Source: Microvirga sp. 17 mud 1-3 (lineage in GTDB: Bacteria; Pseudomonadota; Alphaproteobacteria; Rhizobiales; Beijerinckiaceae). From it: a stretch of DNA of 64,000 nucleotides. Below, piece after piece: positions 43,066-51,603 of this stretch. Numbering within the stretch: position 1 is the stretch's first letter; every line of letters starts with the position of its first letter. The translations under genes and the position numbers were made by a program. The notes under the pieces were generated by a model. It did not search any database and was not told the origin of the DNA. It saw only the letters and a list, made by a program, of their open reading frames with translations. The stretch lies in assembly GCF_003151255.1 (NCBI RefSeq), contig NZ_CP029481.1, forward strand, positions 2,976,001 to 3,040,000, given 5' to 3'.

Positions 43066-43093
43066 CAAAAACGCCGGGCTCTAAGGCCCGGCG
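43066..43093 (-). terminator. Terminator after the NMT1-type binding protein
   Basis: A perfect 8-bp stem CGCCGGGC / GCCCGGCG with a 6-base loop, followed on the minus strand by five T. It lies 50 bases downstream of the binding-protein stop at 43144. Confidence 0.85.
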
Positions 43094-43143
43094 CGTTGAA
43101 TTGACGATCATGCATTCGATGAGGATGCGCAGACGCGTCCCGT

Positions 43144-44139
43144 TCAGTTGCCCGACATCTTGATGGACGTGTCGAGGAAGTCGTTCGTGTAGATCTCGCT
43201 CGGATCGAAGGCCTGCTCCATACCGAAATAGGTCTTCACCATCTCGTGATCCTTCTTCACACGCTCCGCGTCGAAGGCGCCGAGAGCCACCGAGGTCGTC
43301 GTGGGATCGCGCATCAGTTCCTTGATGCGCTTCCATTGGTCACGCTGGTTCGCCTCGTCGAGCCCGCTGACGTTCTCGAGCAGCGCCTTGAGGCAGGGCG
43401 TCTCGTCCTTCACGCACGCCGCGAACGCCTTCTGGCTGACCTGCGTGAAGGCCTTCACAAGATCCCGGTTCTTCGCCAGGAAGTCGCCATTGACGATGAT
43501 GGAGTTCCCGTATGGGTTGATGCCGATATTCCGCCAGGCCAGGAATCCGAGATCGTCCCCAAACTCGCGCACCTTCAGGTCGTGCTCGTTGTAGAAATCG
43601 CTCGTGATATCGATGGCCTTGCTCTTCAGGGAAGGCATCTTGGCCTGGGGGCTGACATTGACGAAGCTCACGGCAGCCGGATCGATGCCGACCTGCTTGG
43701 CGAAGGCTGGCCACATGACGCGCGACGCATCCCCCGGAGGGTTGCCGATCTTCTTGCCCGGGAAATCCTTGGGGCCCGTGATGCCGTTGCTCTTCAGCCA
43801 GTAGAAGCCCTGGGGCGAGTTGGCATAGATGGCCATCACGGCGACGAGCTTCGCGCCCTTGCCACGGGCGAGAAGCGAGGTCGCAAGATCGGAAATCCCC
43901 ATTTCGGAAGTCCCGGCCCCGACCCGCTGCGCAGAGACGCCCGACCCCTTGCCGGTCTCGATGACGAGGTCGATCCCCGCCGCCTCGTACCAGCCCTGTT
44001 GCTTTGCGTAATAATATGGCGAATGATCGGCCGTCGGGACCCAGTTCAGCACCAGGTTCACCTTTTCCTTGGCCGATGCGGCCACGGGGGCCAGCAGCGC
44101 GGCCGCGGCGAGAGCGGCGATGGACGCAAATCTTGACAT
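43144..44139 (-). CDS. NMT1/SsuA-type ABC substrate-binding protein
   Basis: 331 residues. Sec signal MSRFASIAALAAAALLAPVAASA, then KVNLVLNWVPTADHSPYYYAKQQGWYEAAGIDLVIETGKGSG, the NMT1/THI5-like signature of binding proteins for pyrimidine, riboflavin, sulfonate or similar aromatic solutes. GISDLATSLLARGKGAKLVAVMAIYANSPQGFYWLKSNGITGPKDFPGKKIG is also typical. It is divergent from the TetR gene, and its permease and ATPase partners are at 45020 and 48788. Ligand unknown. Confidence 0.93.
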   Translation of the reverse strand: MSRFASIAALAAAALLAPVAASAKEKVNLVLNWVPTADHSPYYYAKQQGWYEAAGIDLVIETGKGSGVSAQRVGAGTSEMGISDLATSLLARGKGAKLVAVMAIYANSPQGFYWLKSNGITGPKDFPGKKIGNPPGDASRVMWPAFAKQVGIDPAAVSFVNVSPQAKMPSLKSKAIDITSDFYNEHDLKVREFGDDLGFLAWRNIGINPYGNSIIVNGDFLAKNRDLVKAFTQVSQKAFAACVKDETPCLKALLENVSGLDEANQRDQWKRIKELMRDPTTTSVALGAFDAERVKKDHEMVKTYFGMEQAFDPSEIYTNDFLDTSIKMSGN

Positions 44140-44219
44140 GGTTCGTAGCCTTTCCGTCTGGTTGGATGATTGTTGTGTCGGTCTCCCGAAAAAAGACTAG
44201 CCTTAGGATGCAACTCAGA

Positions 44220-44235
44220 TCAACTAGTTGGTTGA
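44220..44235. promoter_or_regulatory. TetR-type operator 1 (binding protein/TetR intergenic)
   Basis: TCAACTAGTTGGTTGA lies 26 bases before the TetR ATG (44261) and 80 bases before the divergent binding-protein ATG (44139). It contains the palindrome CAACTAGTTG. Twelve bases, CT(A/G)GTTGGTTGA, recur on the opposite strand at 44941-44960. Confidence 0.65.
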
Positions 44236-44260
44236 CGACCTGAGAAACGAGAGAGATGTC

Positions 44261-44923
44261 ATGGAAGACACGTCGCGCGCCAGAGAAGCGTCGGGCGACA
44301 GGCAGGCCCGGCGGGACCCAGAAGGATCCCGCAGGGCCCTCTTGGACGCGGCCGTGGTGGAATTTGCCATGAAGGGCCATGCCGGCGCGCGGGTGGACGA
44401 GATCGCCCGCCGAGCCGGCGTCAACAAGCAGCTCGTCTACCATTACTTCGGCAACAAGGACGACCTGTTCCGCGCTGCCCTCGGCGAGGTCTATGGCGAG
44501 ATCCGCGCGCGGGAACGCGCGCTCAACCTCGGCAATTTGCCGCCCATGAAGGCCATGGAGCGGCTCATCGCCTTCTCGTTCGACTATCTTCTCGAACACC
44601 CCGAGTTCATCGCGCTCCTGAACGACGAGAACCGCTTCGGCGCACTGCATGTCAGCGGCTCGGCGGAGGTGCGCACCATGAACTCCCCGCTGGTCGAGCT
44701 CATCGGCGAAACCCTTGTGCGCGGCGTGCGCGAAGGTGTTTTCCGAAAGGACATGGACCCCATCAACCTCTACGTCTCGATTGCCGGGCTGTCCTATTTC
44801 TTCTTTTCCAACAACCGAACGCTCTCGGCCGTCTTCGGGAAAAACCTCGGCGCCCCGAGGGCCGTTTCGGCCCGCCGACGGCACGTCATCAAGTTCGCCA
44901 TGGCGGCCCTTCGCCCGGATTAG
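44261..44923 (+). CDS. TetR family transcriptional regulator
   Basis: 220 residues. The DNA-binding domain is RRALLDAAVVEFAMKGHAGARVDEIARRAGVNKQLVYHYFGNKDDLFRAAL (about residues 22-72). The helical ligand domain includes ERLIAFSFDYLLEHPEFIALLNDENRFGALHV. ATG 44261 follows GAGAGATG and is preferred to TTG 44228, which falls inside the operator. It is flanked by two related operator sequences, implying control of the divergent binding protein, itself and the permease operon. Confidence 0.92.
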   Translation: MEDTSRAREASGDRQARRDPEGSRRALLDAAVVEFAMKGHAGARVDEIARRAGVNKQLVYHYFGNKDDLFRAALGEVYGEIRARERALNLGNLPPMKAMERLIAFSFDYLLEHPEFIALLNDENRFGALHVSGSAEVRTMNSPLVELIGETLVRGVREGVFRKDMDPINLYVSIAGLSYFFFSNNRTLSAVFGKNLGAPRAVSARRRHVIKFAMAALRPD

Positions 44924-44940
44924 CCCACGGCTTGCATTTT

Positions 44941-44960
44941 TCAACCAACCAGATGGTTGA
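44941..44960. promoter_or_regulatory. TetR-type operator 2 (before permease operon)
   Basis: TCAACCAACCAGATGGTTGA, an imperfect palindrome with 7-base arms (TCAACCA / TGGTTGA), 59 bases before the permease start at 45020. It shares TCAACCAAC(C/T)AG with operator 1 in inverse orientation. Confidence 0.65.
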
Positions 44961-45019
44961 TTTCTATTCCCGGGTTAGCTTAGGCTTGCGGCCGCGATAC
45001 GGCACCGGGAGACATCTCA

Positions 45020-45835
45020 ATGACCACCAGCGTGGAGATGCCTGACGAAACCATCTCGTCCGCCCTTGCGGCGGAGAGGGCCGCCGCGATCCGTCGATGG
45101 CTCGTGATCGCGACCGTCCACATCGCGGTCGTCGTGCTCTGGCAGGTGGCCGTCACGGTCTTCCCGGTTCCGGCCTTCGTGCTGCCTGCCCCGACGGCCG
45201 TGCTCGCCACCCTGGCGAAGCCCAATTATGCCTGGCTCGACAACACTCTGGTGACCGCGGCCGAGATCTTCGGTGGCTACGCGTTGGCGGCCCTGGTCGG
45301 GGTCGGCTTGGCGCTGCTGTTCTCCTGGTCCAAAGTGCTGACGCTGCTCGTCTTCCCGCTCCTCGTCACCCTGAACATGATCCCGAAGGTGGCCCTCGGC
45401 CCGCTCGTGATCGTGTGGTTCAGCTACGGCATCGGCACCAATATTCTCATCACCTTCACGCTCTGCCTCTTTCCCATCCTGCTGACGACGGTGCGCGGGC
45501 TGAACGAGGTGGAGCCCGACATTCTCGACCTCGTCCGCTCCCTCAAGGGCTCGCGCTGGCAGGCCTTCCGCTACATTCAGCTGCCGGGCTCGCTGCCTTA
45601 CATCTTCTCTGGCATGAAGGTCGCGGCGATCCTTGCGGTTGCAGGTGCGGTGGTGGGCGAGTTCATCGCCTCCGAACGCGGCCTCGGCTACCTGATGATC
45701 CAGGTCCAGGCCTCTCTCGATACGCCCGCCATGTTCATGGCCGTGGTATTGCTGACGCTCCTCGGCATCGGTCTCTACATGACGGTGCTTCTGATGGAGC
45801 ATCTCTGGGTTCCCAAAGACGCGAGGATGAAATGA
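45020..45835 (+). CDS. NMT1/SsuC-type ABC transporter permease
   Basis: 271 residues, six hydrophobic segments, BPD_transp_1. [50 protein letters not shown] and [23 protein letters not shown] are typical of SsuC/ThiX/RibX permeases. The coupling loop is [32 protein letters not shown]. Its stop overlaps the next ATG by four bases, so the next gene is co-translated. Pairs with the binding protein at 43144 and the ATPase at 48788. Confidence 0.94.
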   Translation: MTTSVEMPDETISSALAAERAAAIRRWLVIATVHIAVVVLWQVAVTVFPVPAFVLPAPTAVLATLAKPNYAWLDNTLVTAAEIFGGYALAALVGVGLALLFSWSKVLTLLVFPLLVTLNMIPKVALGPLVIVWFSYGIGTNILITFTLCLFPILLTTVRGLNEVEPDILDLVRSLKGSRWQAFRYIQLPGSLPYIFSGMKVAAILAVAGAVVGEFIASERGLGYLMIQVQASLDTPAMFMAVVLLTLLGIGLYMTVLLMEHLWVPKDARMK

Positions 45836-46875
45836 CGGCTTGGCTCGACGACGCTCCCTTTCCCGATCGGTTCGACGCGGCTGAGGACCTGGATGCCTTC
45901 ATGACACGCCCGACCCGCGCACTCGCGGCGGACCTGGCAGCCATCGACGGCGATATCATGATCCTGGGCGTCGGCGGCAAGATGGGCCCGACCCTTGCGC
46001 GCCTTGCCCGCAACGCTGCCCCCGACAAGCGCGTGATCGGGGTCGCCCGGTTCAGTGAGCCGGGCCTGCGCGAGGAATTGAAGGCGCACGGCGTCGAGAC
46101 GATTGCGTGCGATCTTACGGACCGCGCCGCCGTCGAGGCCCTGCCCCGCGCGCGTAATGTGGTCTTCATGGCGGGCCGCAAGTTCGGTGCCCAGGGCAAC
46201 CAGGCACTCACCTGGGCGATGAACGTGCATGTGCCCGGACTCGTGGCAGAGGCCTTCCGCGAGTCCCGCATCGTCGCCTTCTCGACCGCCTGCGTCTATC
46301 CCTTCGTGGATATCGGCAGCCAGGGCGCCACCGAGGACAGCGTGCTCAACCCGCCCGGCGAATATGCGTTCTCGTGCATCGGCCGCGAGCGGATCTTCGA
46401 GCATTTCTCCAATGTCTATGGGACGCCGGGCCGGCTGTTCCGCTTGAGCTATGCCATCGACCTTCGCTACGGAGTCCTCTTCGACGTGGCCCAGAAGGTC
46501 CGTGACGACGAACCGATCGACGTCACCATGGGCCACGTCAATGTAATCTGGCAGGGCGATGCCAATGCCCAGGCCCTGCGCTGCCTGCGCCAGGCGACCG
46601 CGCCGACGAGCCCCATCAACGTCTCCGGGCCCGAGACCGTCTCCATCCGCTGGCTCGCCAAGGCCTTTGGCGAGCGCCTCGGCAAGAAGCCGAAGATCGT
46701 CGGCCAGGAAGCGCCGACCGCATGGCTCGTCAACACCTCGCAGGCCGCGAGCCTGTTCGGCTATCCCAGCGTGTCCATCGGCCGGATGGTGGATTGGGTC
46801 GCGCATTGGGTGTCTGACAATCGCCCCAGCCTCGGCAAGCCCACCCATTTCGAGGTGCGCGATGGCGCCTATTGA
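45832..46875 (+). CDS. NAD(P)-binding epimerase/dehydratase-like protein
   Basis: 347 residues, extended SDR type. The nucleotide motif is [18 protein letters not shown] (about residues 42-59), followed by [31 protein letters not shown]. The active-site region is [17 protein letters not shown] with a downstream [16 protein letters not shown], where the usual catalytic YxxxK is replaced by a C-x-x-R-like arrangement, so activity is uncertain. ATGA overlap with the permease gene. It presumably acts on the imported ligand or a derivative. Confidence 0.8.
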   Translation: MTAWLDDAPFPDRFDAAEDLDAFMTRPTRALAADLAAIDGDIMILGVGGKMGPTLARLARNAAPDKRVIGVARFSEPGLREELKAHGVETIACDLTDRAAVEALPRARNVVFMAGRKFGAQGNQALTWAMNVHVPGLVAEAFRESRIVAFSTACVYPFVDIGSQGATEDSVLNPPGEYAFSCIGRERIFEHFSNVYGTPGRLFRLSYAIDLRYGVLFDVAQKVRDDEPIDVTMGHVNVIWQGDANAQALRCLRQATAPTSPINVSGPETVSIRWLAKAFGERLGKKPKIVGQEAPTAWLVNTSQAASLFGYPSVSIGRMVDWVAHWVSDNRPSLGKPTHFEVRDGAY

Positions 46876-47707
46876 GGCCGTCCACCCTGCACCGCTGACG
46901 ACCGACCGCATCGCCGGCTGCATGGCCCTGTCGGCCGAAGCGGGCTGGAACCAGCTGGCCGAGGACTGGTCCCTGTTTCTCACCCACGGCACCGTGTTCG
47001 GGGTCGTGGGCGCGGACCAGGAGCCTGTCGCGACCGGTGCCGCACTCCCCTATTCGGGCGGCTTCGGCTGGATCGGCATGGTCCTGGTCACGCAGAGCCG
47101 CCGCCGCGAGCGGCTCGGCACGCGCATCCTGGAGGCGTGCCGGGATGATCTCGCCGGCAGAGGCCTCGTGCAGGTTCTGGATGCGACGCCCGCCGGCGAG
47201 ACGGTCTACCGCCCCCTGGGCTTTGTCCCGATCTTCGGGCTGACCCGCTGGCAGGGACAGGGCGGCTCCCCCGGCCCACTCCCGGAAGGTGTTCGCGCAA
47301 TGTCGGCTGAGGATCTGCCGAGGGTTGTTGCAGCCGATGCGGAAGCGTTCGGGGCCGAGCGCGCATTTCTGCTGAACAGTCACTTCGCGCGGGCGCCACG
47401 GCACGCCTTCGTCACGAGCGATCTCAAGGGCTTCGTGCTCGCGCGGCCCGGGCGCCTCGCGACGCAGATCGGGCCCATCGTTGCGCCGGACGAGCAGACG
47501 GCGGGCGCGCTCCTGGAGGCCGCTCTCGGCTCCGTGCCGGGTCCGGTCTTCCTCGATCTTCTCGATTCCTGGCCAGCGCTGGCGCGGGCGCTGGATCAGC
47601 GCGGCTTCACAGTGCAGCGCCCCTTCCTGCGCATGGCCCGCGGCCAATCCGAGGCATTCGGGAATCCACGGCATCTCTTCGCAGTCGCAGGCCCCGAATT
47701 CGGCTGA
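46862..47707 (+). CDS. GNAT-fold N-acetyltransferase-like protein
   Basis: 281 residues. The N-terminal GNAT domain has [52 protein letters not shown], including the acetyl-CoA loop R-x-x-x-x-G ([10 protein letters not shown]). The second half ([28 protein letters not shown]..) resembles a degenerate second GNAT domain. Its start overlaps the previous gene by 14 bases, so it is coupled. Target unknown. Confidence 0.82.
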   Translation: MAPIEAVHPAPLTTDRIAGCMALSAEAGWNQLAEDWSLFLTHGTVFGVVGADQEPVATGAALPYSGGFGWIGMVLVTQSRRRERLGTRILEACRDDLAGRGLVQVLDATPAGETVYRPLGFVPIFGLTRWQGQGGSPGPLPEGVRAMSAEDLPRVVAADAEAFGAERAFLLNSHFARAPRHAFVTSDLKGFVLARPGRLATQIGPIVAPDEQTAGALLEAALGSVPGPVFLDLLDSWPALARALDQRGFTVQRPFLRMARGQSEAFGNPRHLFAVAGPEFG

Positions 47708-47729
47708 CATTCCCATAGGACCCATCGGC

Positions 47730-48791
47730 ATGGCTCTTCACCGCTCCAATCTTCCCCACGAGATCCTCGATATCCTCCGGAATGGAACAGCGATCCCGGC
47801 CCATCCCCTGGCGCTCGATTCGGAGCGTCGCTTCGACCGGCGCCGGCAGCGGGCCCTGACCCGCTATTATGTGGATGCGGGCGTCGGCGGCCTCGCGGTC
47901 GGCGTCCACACGACCCAGTTCGCCATTCGCGATATCGGCCTCTACGAGCCTGTTCTCGCAGCGGCCGTGGAAGATGCCCATGCCTGGACGGACAGGCCGC
48001 TGGTGATGGTTGCCGGGCTCTGCGGCAGGACCGAGCAGGCCGTGGCGGAAGCGAAAACCGCACAGCGCCTCGGCTATCATGCGGGCCTGCTGAGCCTCTC
48101 GGCCCTCAAGGGTGCGACGACTGACGAGATCATCGAGCATTGCCGGCGCGTCGCGGATGAGATCCCGCTCGTCGGCTTCTACCTGCAGCCCGCAGTCGGC
48201 GGGATGACACTCGAGGCCGATTTCTGGGAGCGCTTCGCGTCCATCGACAATGTCGTGGCCATCAAGGTTGCGCCGTTCCACCGCTACCGGACCCTGGACG
48301 TCGTGCGCGGGCTCGTCGCCGCGCGCGCGGAGGAACGCATCACCCTCTACACTGGCAACGACGATCACATCGTGCTGGACCTGCTCACGCCCTTCACGGT
48401 GATGCGCGACGGGGAGCCGGTGACCGTGCGCTTCCGCGGCGGGTTGCTGGGCCACTGGTCCGTGTGGACGCGCGGCGCGGTCCATCTGCTGAAGAGGCTC
48501 CAGGCCGCGGTCGCGGCGGGCCCGATACCGGCCGATATCCTGGCCCTCGACTCGCGCGTGACGGATTGCAACGCGGCCTTCTTCGACGTGGCGCATGATT
48601 TCCACGGCTGCATCGCGGGCTGCCATGAGATCCTGCGCCGGCAAGGGCTCCTCGAAGGCACATGGTGCATCGATCCTCACGAGGGGCTCAGCCCCGGACA
48701 GGCCGCCGAGCTCGACCGGGTCTCCCGCGAGCACGCGGACCTCTCCGACGACGCTTTCGTGGCCGAGAATCTCGAACGGTGGCTGTCATGA
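47730..48791 (+). CDS. Dihydrodipicolinate synthase-family aldolase-like protein
   Basis: 353 residues, class I aldolase TIM barrel (DapA/NanA superfamily). The Schiff-base Lys is in NVVAIKVAPFHRYR (about 178) and the Tyr in LVGFYLQPAVGG (about 153). LSALKGATTDEIIEHCRRVADEIP is typical. The C-terminal part is longer than DapA (usually about 290-300). Probably a retro-aldol or dehydratase step in the degradation of the imported compound. Its TGA overlaps the ATPase ATG. Confidence 0.85.
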   Translation: MALHRSNLPHEILDILRNGTAIPAHPLALDSERRFDRRRQRALTRYYVDAGVGGLAVGVHTTQFAIRDIGLYEPVLAAAVEDAHAWTDRPLVMVAGLCGRTEQAVAEAKTAQRLGYHAGLLSLSALKGATTDEIIEHCRRVADEIPLVGFYLQPAVGGMTLEADFWERFASIDNVVAIKVAPFHRYRTLDVVRGLVAARAEERITLYTGNDDHIVLDLLTPFTVMRDGEPVTVRFRGGLLGHWSVWTRGAVHLLKRLQAAVAAGPIPADILALDSRVTDCNAAFFDVAHDFHGCIAGCHEILRRQGLLEGTWCIDPHEGLSPGQAAELDRVSREHADLSDDAFVAENLERWLS

Positions 48792-49600
48792 CGGCCGCAT
48801 CCCTCACGGCCGGCACGGCACCCCGCTCCGCCTCCGGAGCGGAGCCGATGATTCACCTGCGCAATGTGCGCAAGACCTACCGCAATGCGGGCCGGGAATT
48901 CATCGCGATCTCCAACGTGACGATGGACATCGCAGAGGGCGAGCTGGTCTCCCTCGTCGGGCCGAGCGGATGCGGGAAGAGCACCCTCCTGAAGATCCTG
49001 GCCGGCCTGCACGACGCAGACGAAGGCGAGGTGAAGATCGGAAACAGCACCTCTGCTTTCACGCCGGGGCGCGATATCGGCATGGTGTTTCAGCAGGCGC
49101 TTTTGCTGAAATGGCGCACCATTCTGGAGAACGTCACCCTGCCGGCCGAGATCCTCGGCCTACCCCGGCGCGAAACGCAGGAGCGGGCCCGCGACCTCCT
49201 GGCGATGGTCGGGCTGGCGGGCTTCGAGGGCAAGTATCCCTATCAGCTCTCCGGTGGCATGCAGCAACGCGCCTCCATCGCGCGGGCACTGGTCCATGAT
49301 CCGAAGGTGATCCTGATGGACGAGCCCTTCGGGGCCCTGGATGCGCTGACCCGCGAGAAGATGAACCTGGAGATGCTTCGCATCTGGCAGCAGAGCCGCA
49401 AGACGATCATCTTCGTCACCCACTCGATCCAGGAGGCCGTGTTCCTCGGCTCCCGCTGCGCGGTGCTGACCGCAGGACCCGCCCGCATGGCCGACACATT
49501 CAGCATCGACCTGCCCTTCCCGCGGACCCTCGACATGAAGACCACGGAAGCCTTCGGCAATTACGCGAAACGGATCTATCGCCTGTTGGGGATGGAGTAA
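48788..49600 (+). CDS. NMT1/SsuB-type ABC transporter ATPase
   Basis: 270 residues. Walker A GPSGCGKST (about 58-66), signature LSGGMQQRASIARAL, Walker B VILMDEPFGALDALTR and switch His in VTHSIQEAVFLGSR. This is the SsuB/TauB type and pairs with the permease at 45020 and binding protein at 43144. It is the last gene of the coupled operon. The split of permease and ATPase by three enzymes is unusual for such importers. Confidence 0.95.
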   Translation: MTAASLTAGTAPRSASGAEPMIHLRNVRKTYRNAGREFIAISNVTMDIAEGELVSLVGPSGCGKSTLLKILAGLHDADEGEVKIGNSTSAFTPGRDIGMVFQQALLLKWRTILENVTLPAEILGLPRRETQERARDLLAMVGLAGFEGKYPYQLSGGMQQRASIARALVHDPKVILMDEPFGALDALTREKMNLEMLRIWQQSRKTIIFVTHSIQEAVFLGSRCAVLTAGPARMADTFSIDLPFPRTLDMKTTEAFGNYAKRIYRLLGME

Positions 49601-49659
49601 GAGCCCGTCCCTGCCCTCCCGGAAGACCGCGGAGGGCAGAAACGTGTGATACGCCGCCT

Positions 49660-51603
49660 CTATTCGCTCCGGATGCCCTTCAGGGTCCTGATCTGCCGCG
49701 CAGGCACGCAGGGAAGGATGATCCGCGAGGCATGGACCGCGTCGCAATAGACGGAGTTGCGCGCGACCCTGCGGGTCCGCCCCATGCCCTCAGGCTCACC
49801 TGTGTTGGGGTTCACGTCGAATTTCGGGAAGTTGGACGACGAGATGTCCAGCCGGATCCGATGGCCTTTGGCGAACAGGTTCGCGGTCGCGAAGGGCTCG
49901 ATGGTGATCCTGAAGACCTCGCCCGGCACGATCGGCTCCGGGTTCTCCCAGGACTTGCGGTAGCGGCAGCGCAGAATGCCGTCCGTCAGGTTCATGGCGT
50001 ATCCGGTTGGATAGTCCCGGGACGGCGGATGGACGTCGATCAGCTTCGCGGTGAAATCCGTATCCAGAGCATCGGACGAGACCCAGAGCTCGACCGTGAT
50101 GGGACCGACGACCGCGAGATCCTCATCCAGCGGCTGCGTCTCAAACGAGAGCACATCCCGGCGCGCCGAGAGCGGAAGACCCGGATGACGGCAACCGAAG
50201 AATTGCGGCGCCTCCCGCTGGTCGAAGACGCCGCCTTCGAAGACCGGCTGGCCGCTGGTGAGCGCGCCGCCGATCGTCGGCACCGGATCGGAGGGATCGA
50301 AATCGTAGCTTAGGGCCGCTACGTTCTGCTCGGCAGGCGTCTCGCGAAGCTCTCCGTTGTGGTGGATGTAGAAGGGCCGGAACTCCGTCTCGGGCAGCGG
50401 CCAAGATGTCGCCTCGATCCAGCGGCCGCCATGATCGAGCTTGCCGGCTTCCGTCTTGCGTCCCGTTCCGCCGCCCATGAGGAACAGGCGGACCGGCGGC
50501 TCGGCATCGACGCCGTTCGCGTCCGCCTTGAGCCAGCGCGTGAACCATCGCCGCCGGAATTCCAGCCAGGATGGCGTCACGTTGCCCGAAATCGTGGCGT
50601 TCTCGCCGAAATAAGCATCGCCCGCGAAGGTCGTGTTGCGATTGCCGTGCAGCCACGGCCCCATGATCACGGAGACCGGCCGCTCTCCGCTGCGGGTCAG
50701 GCCTTCGTAATTGTCGAAGGTCGTGCTGACATAGGCATCGTACCAGCTCGACAGGAGCGCGACCGGGACCTGCGGGAAGGTGTCGTAGGACCCTTCCGCA
50801 TAGATGCCGACCTTCTTCCAGAAATCACCGAACGTGCCCTGGCGCCACTGCTCCAGCACGTAGCTCTCGTATTCGGGCACCCACCGCACCGGCGAGCGTC
50901 CCTCGGACCACGGCATGACATGGAACCAGGACTTCAGGTCCTCGGCCTCGAGGGCGCCGAGGATCAGCGGATCGTTCTGCGCCTCCGGGCTCTCCTTGGC
51001 GTTGTTGTAGGCCCAGGTGAGCTGCTTGAGCTCGAAGGCGCCGCCCTGGCGAATGCCCGTGCGGTACGCGCTCGAGAAGCCGCCGGAATCGAGCACCATG
51101 CAGGCGAGCCCCGGCGGGTTCAGGCAGGCGAGAGCCGCCTGCGTATGCGCCGCATAGGACAGCCCCATGGTGCCGATCTTGCCGTCGCACCAGGGCTGCT
51201 CCACGATCCACGCGCAGGTGTCGTAGCCGTCCGGACCTTCAGAGAGGTACTTCGTGAACGTGCCCTCCGAATTGTAGCGCCCGCGGCAATCCTGATAGAC
51301 CACCACGAAGCCGGCCCTCACGAAATGCATGGCGACCTCGGCCCGCGTCATGGGCCGCTCCATGCCGGGCTCGATCTCCGAGCGCGAGCGCTGCGTCTTG
51401 CCGTAGGGCGTCCTCTCCATGATGGCCGGGAGGGCCCCCTCGACGGGCTTTCCGCCGACGGCCGGGCGGTACACGTCCGTCGCGAGATGGACCCCGTCGC
51501 GCATGCGGACCATCACGTCCCGATGCACCACCACGTCGTCGGCGAGGACCTCCACGGCAGCAGCCGTGGAGGAGGCGGTCTGTCGAACGGCCTGTGAGGT
51601 CAT
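49660..51603 (-). CDS. CocE/NonD family alpha/beta hydrolase
   Basis: 647 residues, X-Pro dipeptidyl-peptidase/CocE class: N-terminal alpha/beta hydrolase domain with nucleophile GTMGLSYAAHTQAAL (Ser about 148), a cap region, and a C-terminal jelly-roll (FEGGVFDQREAPQFFG; LWVSSDALDTDFTAKLIDVHPPS). Family members cleave acyl esters, alpha-amino-acid esters or beta-lactam side chains. No signal peptide, so cytoplasmic, acting on the imported substrate. Its ATG overlaps the stop of the binding protein (ATGA), tying it to the importer operon. Confidence 0.93.
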   Translation of the reverse strand: MTSQAVRQTASSTAAAVEVLADDVVVHRDVMVRMRDGVHLATDVYRPAVGGKPVEGALPAIMERTPYGKTQRSRSEIEPGMERPMTRAEVAMHFVRAGFVVVYQDCRGRYNSEGTFTKYLSEGPDGYDTCAWIVEQPWCDGKIGTMGLSYAAHTQAALACLNPPGLACMVLDSGGFSSAYRTGIRQGGAFELKQLTWAYNNAKESPEAQNDPLILGALEAEDLKSWFHVMPWSEGRSPVRWVPEYESYVLEQWRQGTFGDFWKKVGIYAEGSYDTFPQVPVALLSSWYDAYVSTTFDNYEGLTRSGERPVSVIMGPWLHGNRNTTFAGDAYFGENATISGNVTPSWLEFRRRWFTRWLKADANGVDAEPPVRLFLMGGGTGRKTEAGKLDHGGRWIEATSWPLPETEFRPFYIHHNGELRETPAEQNVAALSYDFDPSDPVPTIGGALTSGQPVFEGGVFDQREAPQFFGCRHPGLPLSARRDVLSFETQPLDEDLAVVGPITVELWVSSDALDTDFTAKLIDVHPPSRDYPTGYAMNLTDGILRCRYRKSWENPEPIVPGEVFRITIEPFATANLFAKGHRIRLDISSSNFPKFDVNPNTGEPEGMGRTRRVARNSVYCDAVHASRIILPCVPARQIRTLKGIRSE

